Below are positions 43,258-52,341 of a stretch of DNA of 64,000 nucleotides, piece after piece. Both the position numbers and the translations under genes were made by a program. Each line of letters begins with the position of its first letter. Position 1 is the first letter of the stretch. The stretch covers positions 512,476 through 576,475 of the forward strand of contig CASDWE010000002.1 in the NCBI GenBank assembly GCA_949284685.1. Direction: 5' to 3'. The notes under the pieces were generated by a model. That model was not told the origin of the DNA. It worked only from the letters and a program-made list of their open reading frames with translations, and searched no databases. This stretch comes from an uncultured bacterium (GTDB taxonomy: Bacteria > Bacillota_I > Bacilli_A > RFN20 > CAG-826).

Positions 43258-44181
43258 ATGGTCTTAAAAAGAGTGTATAAGAAAAATCAACTTCTTGTCG
43301 GCACGACTGGAAAAAAACAAAAGAAGACCGTTTTTGACTGGATTAATGTTGTCGTGTTAGTGGCTTTTGCTATTATTTGTGCCTACCCGCTTGTCTATGT
43401 TTTGGCCGGTTCATTTAATCAAGGCAAAGATTATATAAATGGTGGAATTTTCCTTTGGCCAAGAGTTTTTTCAACTGAAAATTATTGGGTTGTTATCAAT
43501 GATGTACGGCTATGGAAAAGCTATGGTATCACTATTGCAAGAACCATTGTAGGCACTTTGACTGGCGTTTTATTTACCGCGATGATTGCCTACGCTATGT
43601 CGCGTCCTAATTTAATCGGTAAGAAAATTTATTATTATGTTTTTATAATTACAATGTTTTTTTCAGGCGGTCTAATTCCCTTCTTTTGGGTCATTTTAGA
43701 AATTGGATTGTTTGACACGTTTTGGGTATATATAATTCCGGCGCTTTTTAGCGTCTATAATATGTTGGTTTTTGTTAATTTCTTCAAAACAATTCCCGAA
43801 GAAATTCACGAATCGGCAATCATGGATGGAGCGAGCGAATTTAAAATCTTTTTCCGAATTATTTTGCCATTATCTACACCGGTTATCGCAACCATTGGTC
43901 TATGGATAGCCGTTGGCCATTGGAATTCATTTTTTGACACGATGATTTATACCTCTAATAACAATCTATGGACGCTTCAATATTATTTGATGAAAGTAAT
44001 TAAGGAATCATCGTTACCGCCAACAGGTTCATCGCTACCGGCAGATTTTTTAGAAAATATTGCTCCTGAAACCGTCTCATTAGCGGCGATTATTGTTTCG
44101 GTCGTTCCTATTTTTGCTTTTTATCCATTGATATTTAAGTCATTAACAAGCGGAGTAGTTATTGGATCTTTGAAAGGTTAG
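43258..44181 (+). CDS. Sugar ABC permease, YtcP/YesQ type
   Basis: A 307-residue permease with six predicted helices and the EAA loop HESAIMDGASEFKIFFRIILPLS. FDWINVVVLVAFAIICAYPLVYVLAGSFN and the C-terminal PIFAFYPLIFKSLTSGVVIGSLKG are hallmarks of the YtcP subfamily, the usual partner of LplB. It heterodimerises with the preceding permease. The gap to the lipoprotein gene is 9 bp with an AGGAAAGG site. Confidence 0.92.
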   Translation: MVLKRVYKKNQLLVGTTGKKQKKTVFDWINVVVLVAFAIICAYPLVYVLAGSFNQGKDYINGGIFLWPRVFSTENYWVVINDVRLWKSYGITIARTIVGTLTGVLFTAMIAYAMSRPNLIGKKIYYYVFIITMFFSGGLIPFFWVILEIGLFDTFWVYIIPALFSVYNMLVFVNFFKTIPEEIHESAIMDGASEFKIFFRIILPLSTPVIATIGLWIAVGHWNSFFDTMIYTSNNNLWTLQYYLMKVIKESSLPPTGSSLPADFLENIAPETVSLAAIIVSVVPIFAFYPLIFKSLTSGVVIGSLKG

Positions 44182-44190
44182 GAAAGGAAA

Positions 44191-45942
44191 ATGAATATGA
44201 AAAAAATTATCTTATCACTTCTTACTTGTGGTTTGCTTTTGACTCTCCCCAGTTGTGCGGGTCAAGAGAAAGAAGTTATCTATCCGGATTTTGAATTGAC
44301 ACCTAGTGAAAAAAATTCTTGGGAGTATCTTTTAGATGAAAATGGTAAGCCAAAAGAAGAAATTACAATCGAATGGTATGTCAATGACTCGACTTTTTCT
44401 TGGCCCGGTTATGGTAACGATGTCGTGAGTAAAGTAATCAAAGAGAAAACTGGCATAACGATTAAATTTGTTACTCCGGTCACTGACGACGGGCAAAAAC
44501 TTGCCACTTTAATTTCTGGAGATGCGCTTCCAGATGTCGTTTCGGTCCAATCGTGGTATCAACAATGCAGTCAATTAGCTATGCAAAATTATTTATTTGC
44601 AGTCGATGAATTGATGGACCGTTGGGCACCTAAAATGGAAGCCACTATGGAAGAAGATCTATGGAAATATTTTCAATTAGGAGATGGGCACAATTATGGT
44701 TTTCCCAATCTATGTTTTTCTAATAATTATTTGACCGGTGAGCAATTATATCCAAATGGTGGCATTTTGGTTAGAGAAGATTGGTATAATGAAGTACTTT
44801 TGGCAACAGGCAACGATATGACGACGCCGCAAGGCTTCATTGATGGATGCCTATATATTAAAAATAAATATAGCGATTCAATCCCATTTCAATTGGATGC
44901 CTTTACAAACGAAGGGAACAAATCAATTACTTGGCTTGCGCAATATTTTGCTACACCATTTGAAACCGAAGAAGGCGAATATCAAGATTTACGAACCGAT
45001 GATCATTACATTCAAATGTTGCGCTTTTTAAACGAATGCAATAAGGCCGGCATTATTCGTAGCAGCAATTTTTCGGACACATATTCTCAGTTAAAAACAA
45101 ATATTTCTCGGGGTAAAGTTTTTGTTAGCGCTGGTACCCCACAAGATTATCAAGTCGCTTTTCAAAATTGTTATAATTCAGGCATTAATTATATTCCATT
45201 AGTTTTAAGAAATTACGATGGAGATGCGCCGGTTTTGCAAGATATTTCAGGACAAGGATATTTGTTCTCGATGATTTCTACAAACTGCAAAAGACCAGAT
45301 ATCGTAATCAAATTGTTCGATTATTTGCATAGTGAAGAAGGACAACGGCTTGTTTCTTTCGGCATCGAAGGGGAAACGTGGGAATGGACGGATGAAACTA
45401 AGACTGAAATCAAGTGGACAGATAGATATATTTCCGGAGCGCTTAATTTAAACGAAGAAGATGCCGCTTGGCTACAAGGATATGGCTTAAACGCTATGAC
45501 ATTGATGATGAATATGTCTTATATCTTCAAATATCGTCCAAATGAAGGAAGAAAAGAGGAAGTTGTTTATATTGATAATCAAAAAAGACCTCTTACTCCT
45601 TATTCATATGATTTTAGACCATCATTTTTGAAACACGACACGGCCGACGACAACTATTTTTCAATTTCTACCAAAGCTAAAAAAATAGATATTAAATGGG
45701 CACAAGCCTTAATTGATATTATTCAAGCCGACGATTATTTAAGTGAGTATCAATCATCGATTGATTATGCGAATCGTCAAGGTCTTGATGAAGTTGTCGA
45801 ATTTTATAAAAAGTCTTACAAGGATACTTTGGCTGTTCTAGGACTGGAACGTGGATATCCTACTCATCAAGAAGGATATGTCGAGCCAGTTACTGGCCCA
45901 AATGGTGATTTTTCTTATTGGATAGGAGCAACCCATGAATAA
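44191..45942 (+). CDS. Extracellular sugar-binding lipoprotein (LplA/YtcQ type)
   Basis: A 583-residue solute-binding protein. A lipoprotein signal peptide ends in LPSC (Cys22, or Cys20 if the second Met is used). Residues 40-580 resemble large SBP_bac proteins of the LplA group, rich in aromatic residues as expected for sugar stacking. Such proteins bind oligosaccharides outside the membrane and deliver them to the permeases. Its last 8 bp overlap the nucleoside-hydrolase gene. Confidence 0.9.
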   Translation: MNMKKIILSLLTCGLLLTLPSCAGQEKEVIYPDFELTPSEKNSWEYLLDENGKPKEEITIEWYVNDSTFSWPGYGNDVVSKVIKEKTGITIKFVTPVTDDGQKLATLISGDALPDVVSVQSWYQQCSQLAMQNYLFAVDELMDRWAPKMEATMEEDLWKYFQLGDGHNYGFPNLCFSNNYLTGEQLYPNGGILVREDWYNEVLLATGNDMTTPQGFIDGCLYIKNKYSDSIPFQLDAFTNEGNKSITWLAQYFATPFETEEGEYQDLRTDDHYIQMLRFLNECNKAGIIRSSNFSDTYSQLKTNISRGKVFVSAGTPQDYQVAFQNCYNSGINYIPLVLRNYDGDAPVLQDISGQGYLFSMISTNCKRPDIVIKLFDYLHSEEGQRLVSFGIEGETWEWTDETKTEIKWTDRYISGALNLNEEDAAWLQGYGLNAMTLMMNMSYIFKYRPNEGRKEEVVYIDNQKRPLTPYSYDFRPSFLKHDTADDNYFSISTKAKKIDIKWAQALIDIIQADDYLSEYQSSIDYANRQGLDEVVEFYKKSYKDTLAVLGLERGYPTHQEGYVEPVTGPNGDFSYWIGATHE

Positions 45943-46855
45943 AATTAAGCCAAAAATTATTTTTGATACTGATATTGGCGATGATATTGATGATGCTTTC
46001 GCTTTGCTATTTTTGGTTGAGAGCAAAGCGTTTGATGTCTTGGGCGTTACAACCGTTTTTCGTAATACTAGACAAAGAGCGCACATGGCCAAATATTTGC
46101 TCGAAGCATTAAATAGCGATATCAAAGTTTATGCTGGTTGCGATTATCCGTTAATTTCTAATCCTGATAAGTTGAACGTTGAAGCAATTCAAAAGAAAGA
46201 GAAAAAAGATCGCTATGGGATGTATCAACTTCCTCAATGGAGTGAAGAAATGGAGAGCGCTCAATTCGAGAAACAACATGCGGTGGATTTTATTATCGAA
46301 CAAATACACAAATACCCTCATGAAGTTATCTTGTGTGGCGTTGGTCCTTTAACTAATTTTGCAATGGCGTTAAGAAAAGATCCTACCATCGTTCCCTTAA
46401 TCAAAGAATTTCGTTTGATGAGCGGTGGACAGAATTTAAATTTTGCCGAATGGAATGTGTTTTGCGATCCCGAAGCTAGCTATATTGTATATAACTCAAA
46501 TGTTAAGACTATTTGCATCGGCATTGACACTACATGCAAATTAGGTTTGTCAAAAGAAGACATCGATAAACTAGTTCATTCGCAATCAAAAGCCATCAAA
46601 ATTACTTATGACATGATGATGAAGTGGTTCGCGCATTATGCGTTTGAAGCACCTGTTATGCATGATCCGCTCGCAGTCGTATCTATTATTAAACCAAACT
46701 TATGCCAGTATGAAGAAAAACCATTGACTGTTGACTTATCAAATAGAAGAGGCTTCATAGTCCAAGACGATAAAAAAGTTCATAATAAACTAACTATATC
46801 AACTGATGTTAATGTGCGCGAATTCATAAATCTATTTATGAGTGTTATTTTATAA
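45935..46855 (+). CDS. Nucleoside hydrolase family protein (IunH-like)
   Basis: A 306-residue enzyme with the Ca2+/ribose motif DTDIGDDIDDAFAL (residues ~9-22), GVGPLTNFAMAL and a late HDPLAV. The family hydrolyses N-ribosides to ribose and a base; some members act on other ribosylated compounds. No signal peptide, so it is cytosolic. It overlaps the binding-protein gene and lies in an operon ending in a ribokinase, which suggests that an imported riboside is cleaved here. Substrate is unknown. Confidence 0.88.
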   Translation: MNKIKPKIIFDTDIGDDIDDAFALLFLVESKAFDVLGVTTVFRNTRQRAHMAKYLLEALNSDIKVYAGCDYPLISNPDKLNVEAIQKKEKKDRYGMYQLPQWSEEMESAQFEKQHAVDFIIEQIHKYPHEVILCGVGPLTNFAMALRKDPTIVPLIKEFRLMSGGQNLNFAEWNVFCDPEASYIVYNSNVKTICIGIDTTCKLGLSKEDIDKLVHSQSKAIKITYDMMMKWFAHYAFEAPVMHDPLAVVSIIKPNLCQYEEKPLTVDLSNRRGFIVQDDKKVHNKLTISTDVNVREFINLFMSVIL

Positions 46856-46895
46856 ATTATTTTTTGCATCTTAAGATGTTTATTAATTGCCTAAG

Positions 46896-46948
46896 AAAGG
46901 GGGAATTAGTCAGTCAAATTAAAGGCTTAGCTGATTAATAAGACATTA
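46896..46948 (+). promoter_or_regulatory. Distant Shine-Dalgarno bridged by a hairpin
   Basis: A strong AAAGGGGG (46896-46903) lies 44 bases before the ATG at 46948, which has no nearer site. Between them TTAGTCAG (46906-46913) pairs with CTGATTAA (46931-46938). Folding would bring the site to about 11 bases from the start. Confidence 0.45.
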
Positions 46949-48639
46949 TGAAAATCAACAAAATTAGTGTTGCACTTCTTATGAGTGCCCTTGCACTTGT
47001 GGCCGGTACAGCCGCATTGACGCCAAGTGGCCAAGTTGAAGTTATGGCCGGTACAGCCGCATTGACGCCAAGTGGCCAAGTTGAAGTTATGGCCGATACG
47101 CAAGAAGTGCCTTATGACATCCGTGGAGGTGGTAGAATTACCTACACAACAAGCGATGATGGCGATTCGGGATGGACTTATTTAAATGTTGTTTGCATGG
47201 AACAAACAACCCAAGGTAACGGCATTTCTTTCCGTGCTCGTAATCATACAGGCATAACGACGCCATTATCGATTCAACTTGCCGATGGGAAAGGCGGAAT
47301 GTACATGCCTAGCGCCGATGGCTTAAAGTATTACACATATGATATTTTCGGTAATAATGAAGTCGAAAAAACATATTTGTATGTGACAAATATTGAATTA
47401 GATCCATATTTCGATGGAATTATTTATTTGCCATTTGCCAATTATACTAGCGAAGTCACTACACCTTCTTTAACCGGAGCGCCCGATTTTACAAAATTGT
47501 GGAAAATTAGTTTTGGTTTGCAGCCATTATTTAATGGATTTGCTGATTATACCATCGGCGATGTTTTTAATGCCGGTGGAATGAATTTGGACACTTCCGT
47601 TTTAAACGATGAAATTTTCTCGACATTTTTTATCGGAGAAAATTATACAACAGGTGACATCCATATCAATCAAGGCATAATGAAAGATTTTGATCCGACG
47701 GGGAAGGATTATTTGGGTGGCATAAATATTAGAACTTATACATCTGACACTAATAAAGGTCCAGTCGCCGACATTGTTGCGTCGGAACAGGGAATTTTTG
47801 GTTCGGGCTTTTGGATGCGAGTAAAAAATTACGGCAATGAAGTGTCACCGATGTTACAAGTCATGGGGTGCGAAGGAGACAATATGCTTCCAAGCGACGG
47901 GAAACCATTTTTGTACTACGATAAAGAGGGCAATTATACCGCAACAATTGCCGCCAATCCATACAATGGATTTGTCATACCGGCCAATTTTGATGGTTTT
48001 ATTTATGTACCACTTTCATCTTTATATAATGGAAATCCTGGAACACCAGTTAGAATGGACTGGCTATATGGAATTTTTGTTAATGTTGACGCGTTGGCTT
48101 TTCCAAACGCTAATCTAATTTTTGGCGATGTATTCAATCATAACAATATGCTGACGGATGGATCTACTACCACTCATGCTTCTTTTGCTTCGCAGCGTCA
48201 TGTATCTAACGAGACGGGCAAAATATATCACTATCCGGGCTTTAGCGGCGAACTTGCGACGGCGTGGGCTGAAATGTTTTTAGAAGCCACTTATCCGTGC
48301 GATACGGCGGCAAGCCAAGTTTGGGAAGATATGAAAGCTGAATATGATGTTTTAAGTCAGGATGATAAAAATCTTCTTATAGAAGCTGTTTATTTAGGAA
48401 AAGCTGAAGAAGATAAAAATCTTGTTGAACAAGCAATGGAACGTTTTGATCTAGCTGTTTTAAGACAAGGTCTTGAGAATTTTACTTCCCGAACGATTCA
48501 GTCTTTTAATTCGATAATTATTGATAATCAAGTCAACGATCGTGTTGTCGTCATAGTTTGCTTAGTTATAACGCTATCATTAATGGTCACAGGTGTTGTG
48601 TTTTTTATCAGCAAAAAAAGAAAAAAATTAAACGATTAA
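46948..48639 (+). CDS. Modular surface protein 1 (two repeat modules, C-terminal anchor)
   Basis: A 563-residue protein I cannot assign to a named family. A signal peptide (~1-33) runs into a perfectly duplicated 15-residue segment (TAALTPSGQVEVMAG type). Two beta-rich modules follow (~52-232 and ~233-415), each with an RxxN segment, an aromatic FDGFIY(V/L)P strand motif and a GDVFN ending. Residues ~430-515 are helical (ATYPCDTAASQVWEDMK); a membrane helix at ~533-556 is followed by KKRKK. The same helical block and anchor recur in the 52.3-kb protein. Likely displayed outside the membrane. Confidence 0.75.
   Translation: MKINKISVALLMSALALVAGTAALTPSGQVEVMAGTAALTPSGQVEVMADTQEVPYDIRGGGRITYTTSDDGDSGWTYLNVVCMEQTTQGNGISFRARNHTGITTPLSIQLADGKGGMYMPSADGLKYYTYDIFGNNEVEKTYLYVTNIELDPYFDGIIYLPFANYTSEVTTPSLTGAPDFTKLWKISFGLQPLFNGFADYTIGDVFNAGGMNLDTSVLNDEIFSTFFIGENYTTGDIHINQGIMKDFDPTGKDYLGGINIRTYTSDTNKGPVADIVASEQGIFGSGFWMRVKNYGNEVSPMLQVMGCEGDNMLPSDGKPFLYYDKEGNYTATIAANPYNGFVIPANFDGFIYVPLSSLYNGNPGTPVRMDWLYGIFVNVDALAFPNANLIFGDVFNHNNMLTDGSTTTHASFASQRHVSNETGKIYHYPGFSGELATAWAEMFLEATYPCDTAASQVWEDMKAEYDVLSQDDKNLLIEAVYLGKAEEDKNLVEQAMERFDLAVLRQGLENFTSRTIQSFNSIIIDNQVNDRVVVIVCLVITLSLMVTGVVFFISKKRKKLND
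47001..47090 (+). repeat. Perfect 45-bp tandem duplication in the signal-peptide region
   Basis: Two identical 45-bp units (47001-47045 and 47046-47090), beginning GGCCGGTACAGCC, are in frame and add 15 residues after the hydrophobic core. A further GGCCG follows. Confidence 0.95.
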
Positions 48640-48659
48640 AATAATCGCTGGAGGTAAAT

Positions 48660-51230
48660 ATGAAAACATTCTTCGCTCTTCTATCGTTAGTTGCAACTGT
48701 TGGTTGTCTTGCTTTGGCAAGTACTCCTATTTCAAAAAGTGTCGATTCTGTTCAAGCCGCATTATCGTATGAGGGGGATTTTGTTTTGGGAGCAAAGGTT
48801 GATTTTTCGGCCAATTCCGATGAACAATCAACCGATTATGTCAGTGTAAATTTGTCCGATACAACAAATAACGGAACAAATTTCTTTGTAAGATTAAAAA
48901 ATTTAACGAGCGAAGATGTTGATTTACATCTTGTCGTAGAGAGTGTTAATGGCCATGGTTCCACAATTAAAGCTAATGGCCGATACACTCTCTATGATGA
49001 AACCGGTGAGATTCCCCAATCTTATACTTCAATCAGTGGAGAATTCTTTACGCTTCCAAAAAATTTCAATGGCTATTTTTCAATTACAAATTATAATTTA
49101 GCGAGTCAAGAAGGTTGGCCTGGCAACGAAGGAAGTGAAAAAGATATTAAAAACTTGCGCGCTCTCCATTTTGGCGTGTGTGGCGGTTTATATGCTGGGG
49201 TAAGCATAGGAATTGGTGATATTTTTACGACCGACATTATGAACTTGGATGTTTCTAGTTTAGACGAAGAAGTTTTTCTAAGCACATTTGTGCCAATGAA
49301 TGATTCGCCATATGTGGAAATTACTCGTTTACCGGAAACGGATTTTGATGCGAATCATGATATGGATGGTGGCGTATTAGCTACCGTTCAATATATGAGC
49401 GAAGACATTTCAAGCTATTGGCTAATCCATCCAAAAGATAATAATTTATCTTCGACAGGTATTTATTTTAGATTGCAAAATGGGTGGGCGTACGGTTATT
49501 GGATTCAATTTTATATATTGGATGGTAACGGTCATCGCATGATGTTAGGTTTAAAACAAAATATTTATCAATATGATAACCAAGGAAAAAATAAAGAAAT
49601 TAAAACCAGCAGGGAATTTGGCTCATATTTTTATATCGATGGATTATTTGACGGCTTTATTTTTATTCCTTATGCTTCTTTAGTTGACGATTCTACTTGG
49701 TCTGGCAATCAAAGCGCCCCGACCATGGATTATACAAATGTATATTCATTAATATTTGGGTTATCAACAAAACATGATTATTCGGCGCAAACAATGTTTG
49801 GCGATATATTTACAGATAACACAACTGTTTTTGATGGAAGCGAAGTCGGTCTAGACGAAATTGATACATATTTTGAAGCTGATGTTTATGGAAATGGCAA
49901 TTACATAAATTTATCGCGTTTAAAAGGATATAAAGAAGAAACATTTTTGGATTATAGCAATGTCAAAAATTATCGTGAAACGACGATAACTGGTGGTGTA
50001 AAATTTAATGTAACGCAAGGGGAGGAAGATGTATTGCCCTCCTTTATCATTGATTACGATTTCGATTTTCAAAATCAAATTGCCATTGCCATAAGGCTTA
50101 AAAACTATTCTTATGACTATCCATATAAAATTGTTGTCAAAGACGATAGCGGCAGACAATGTTCATTGGAAGGTGAAATACTTGGTAACGTCTATTATTT
50201 AGATTTAAACGGTAAGTGCGTCGCTAACGATTGGGGAGGTAATCCAATTTTTGCCAAAATACCGATTGGCTTTGATGGTTTAATGATTATTCCATTTGCC
50301 TCGTTAGGTGGCGGGACACATTTAAACTTATCAAAACTAACTAGTTTAGAGTTTTTCGTCAGCTCAAAGTATGATTATGGCTTTGATGTGGCATTTGGGG
50401 AAATTGGTGGCATAGATAAAAATCTTACATTTAATTCTCTATTATCTCCTAATGATTTGACCGATGAAGAGTGGAAAAACATTTATAAATTAAACGAATA
50501 CGCCGAACTCGGTCATATTACAAGAGTCGAAGAAGAGGTGCTTTGTCCAATGATTGGTGACACCAAAATTTTAAATTCATTAATTTATGATAGCGACGAA
50601 GAAATGGCTAACGAGTTATTGACCGATGACGCCGATAATCCGCTCACTTACGAGCGAAGTCCGGATGGTTTGCTCATTACTCCCGGCGAGTATGAAGTAG
50701 GACATGCAAATGGACCGTACTCTTGTTTGGTTTTATTGAATAATTCTAAATATGCCGACAGGACTACAATGCAATTGAGTGATGGTACGCTTGCAAAAGG
50801 ATTGACATTATATGTCAAAAATCTTTCCTCGAGAGAAATTGGTATCTCACTAGGTTTTGACCAAATTTTAGAAGACAATAAAATTCAGCGTTGGACTTTG
50901 ATTGGATATCCATCAATGTATTACGCTTACGATGTAAATGTTGATGCAGAATACACTTTTTATTGCAAACGTGACCAATTTCAAATTCCAGTCGGCTTTG
51001 AAGGATATATTCGGATTCCTTTTTCTTCTTATGGTGTGCCAGATTGGTCGAGTACCAATCAGCCGTTAGATATTACTTCATTAAGTGGTAATTTATATTT
51101 GTCACAAGATAATCGTAGTTATGCTGGATTACAGTATCTAGTGAAAAATGTTGGTGTTTATTTTAAAACGACAGCGGCCGCTAGTTTGTTTAATGAGGAA
51201 AACACCATTAAATCAAACATGGGTTTATAA
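48660..51230 (+). CDS. Modular surface protein 2 (four repeat modules, secreted)
   Basis: An 856-residue protein of unknown family. The signal peptide (~1-33) ends near VQA. Four copies of the beta-rich module cover ~38-225, ~226-418, ~428-610 and ~625-850. Each shows a fRLKN-like strand, a FDGxIxIPxxSL-like motif (YIDGLFDGFIFIPYASL in copy 2, FEGYIRIPFSSY in copy 4) and, in copies 1 and 2, GDIFTTDIMNLDVSSL-type ends. There is no C-terminal helix block or anchor, unlike its neighbours, so it is probably released or held by partners. A GGAGG site precedes the ATG. Confidence 0.75.
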   Translation: MKTFFALLSLVATVGCLALASTPISKSVDSVQAALSYEGDFVLGAKVDFSANSDEQSTDYVSVNLSDTTNNGTNFFVRLKNLTSEDVDLHLVVESVNGHGSTIKANGRYTLYDETGEIPQSYTSISGEFFTLPKNFNGYFSITNYNLASQEGWPGNEGSEKDIKNLRALHFGVCGGLYAGVSIGIGDIFTTDIMNLDVSSLDEEVFLSTFVPMNDSPYVEITRLPETDFDANHDMDGGVLATVQYMSEDISSYWLIHPKDNNLSSTGIYFRLQNGWAYGYWIQFYILDGNGHRMMLGLKQNIYQYDNQGKNKEIKTSREFGSYFYIDGLFDGFIFIPYASLVDDSTWSGNQSAPTMDYTNVYSLIFGLSTKHDYSAQTMFGDIFTDNTTVFDGSEVGLDEIDTYFEADVYGNGNYINLSRLKGYKEETFLDYSNVKNYRETTITGGVKFNVTQGEEDVLPSFIIDYDFDFQNQIAIAIRLKNYSYDYPYKIVVKDDSGRQCSLEGEILGNVYYLDLNGKCVANDWGGNPIFAKIPIGFDGLMIIPFASLGGGTHLNLSKLTSLEFFVSSKYDYGFDVAFGEIGGIDKNLTFNSLLSPNDLTDEEWKNIYKLNEYAELGHITRVEEEVLCPMIGDTKILNSLIYDSDEEMANELLTDDADNPLTYERSPDGLLITPGEYEVGHANGPYSCLVLLNNSKYADRTTMQLSDGTLAKGLTLYVKNLSSREIGISLGFDQILEDNKIQRWTLIGYPSMYYAYDVNVDAEYTFYCKRDQFQIPVGFEGYIRIPFSSYGVPDWSSTNQPLDITSLSGNLYLSQDNRSYAGLQYLVKNVGVYFKTTAAASLFNEENTIKSNMGL

Positions 51231-51240
51231 GGAGGGCATT

Positions 51241-52341
51241 ATGAAAAAGTATCGAATCGTCTCAATTTATATTCTTACTACTTTGATGGTTCTATCGACG
51301 AGTTGCCAAGGATCACAATTAAAAACTCCTAGTGGTATCAATCCGATTTGGATTGATGAGGTCGGATATTTATCGAAAGCAGCGACAGTAATTCAAGAAG
51401 ATAATGCCCGTTACGTTATTTATGAGACCAATGAAAAAATCAACGATGAAACAATTTCCTTTGCACTTAAAATCGGTCATTACGAAAATGATGCTTGGGA
51501 ATATTCGAATCGCGAAATTATTTTAAAAGGTAGCGACTCTTCTTGGGATAAATATATTTTTTCACCTAGCGTCATTAAAGGCGAGTTTAAAAAAGGCGCC
51601 GAAACATATAATTATTTGTTGGCCTATGGTGGCAGAAAAACTTCAAATGACATAGCTAACCAAATCGGAATTGCCTATGCCAAAGAATTAACCGGACCTT
51701 GGATTAAACATCCTGAACCATTAATAAAATATGATGCCGGTATTTATGGGGATGAATACGGTGCTGGCGCGCCTAGCTTAGTTAGTTATGACAAAAAAGG
51801 AAAGGTAAGAATTTTTTATAGTTATGCCGAAACCAATTTGGCCAACGAGCGAGTTCTTGACGCCGATTTATCTAACTTAAATAACATCATTTTAGATAAA
51901 GGCACAAGACAAATCTCGGTCGATGGGTTGAGGGATAATGCCGACATGACCATTTTAGCTAACGCGGATTTTGCTTTAGATGAAAACGATACTCTTTATG
52001 TTGTTCGAGATGTATATCCTTTATCTAGCAATATTCCAGGTAACGCGACAAGTTTACAAGTCGCTAAAGCAAACGTGAAGATTCTTAACGATTTTGTCAA
52101 TTACTCTTGGGAAGTTATTGAGACATTTAATTCATCGAATACGATTGATTTTGATGATCCGGAATCTATGGGCTGGGATGAAATATATTCGGCGGCCTTT
52201 GTTCGAGATTCATATGGATACATCAGTTCAACTCAAGACAAATTAGAATATATTTATTCAACGAGTGATGAACCAGAAGATATAAGCGATGAAACATATA
52301 AATTTTCACCTTTTTTAGCGATAAGGAGCACTAATTTTTAA
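51241..52341 (+). CDS. GH43-like five-bladed propeller lipoprotein, divergent copy
   Basis: A 366-residue lipoprotein (signal peptide to Cys22, STSC). The rest resembles GH43-type beta-propellers: FSPSVIKGEF (residues ~107-116), TYNYLLAYGG, GIAYAKELTGPWIKHP and GAGAPSLVSYD (~174-184). I start at ATG 51241, which has AAGGAGG upstream; an upstream in-frame extension overlaps the preceding gene. Where its two sisters have CDPSV this one has FSPSV, so an Asp usual in such enzymes is missing. It may bind rather than cut. Its last base is shared with the next start codon. Confidence 0.7.
   Translation: MKKYRIVSIYILTTLMVLSTSCQGSQLKTPSGINPIWIDEVGYLSKAATVIQEDNARYVIYETNEKINDETISFALKIGHYENDAWEYSNREIILKGSDSSWDKYIFSPSVIKGEFKKGAETYNYLLAYGGRKTSNDIANQIGIAYAKELTGPWIKHPEPLIKYDAGIYGDEYGAGAPSLVSYDKKGKVRIFYSYAETNLANERVLDADLSNLNNIILDKGTRQISVDGLRDNADMTILANADFALDENDTLYVVRDVYPLSSNIPGNATSLQVAKANVKILNDFVNYSWEVIETFNSSNTIDFDDPESMGWDEIYSAAFVRDSYGYISSTQDKLEYIYSTSDEPEDISDETYKFSPFLAIRSTNF

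Noticed and set aside
46867-46880. CATCTTAAGATG palindrome plus T-rich tail as a terminator after the nucleoside hydrolase gene
   Set aside because: The 12-bp palindrome has no room for a loop, leaving at most four pairs, and the T-run is interrupted.
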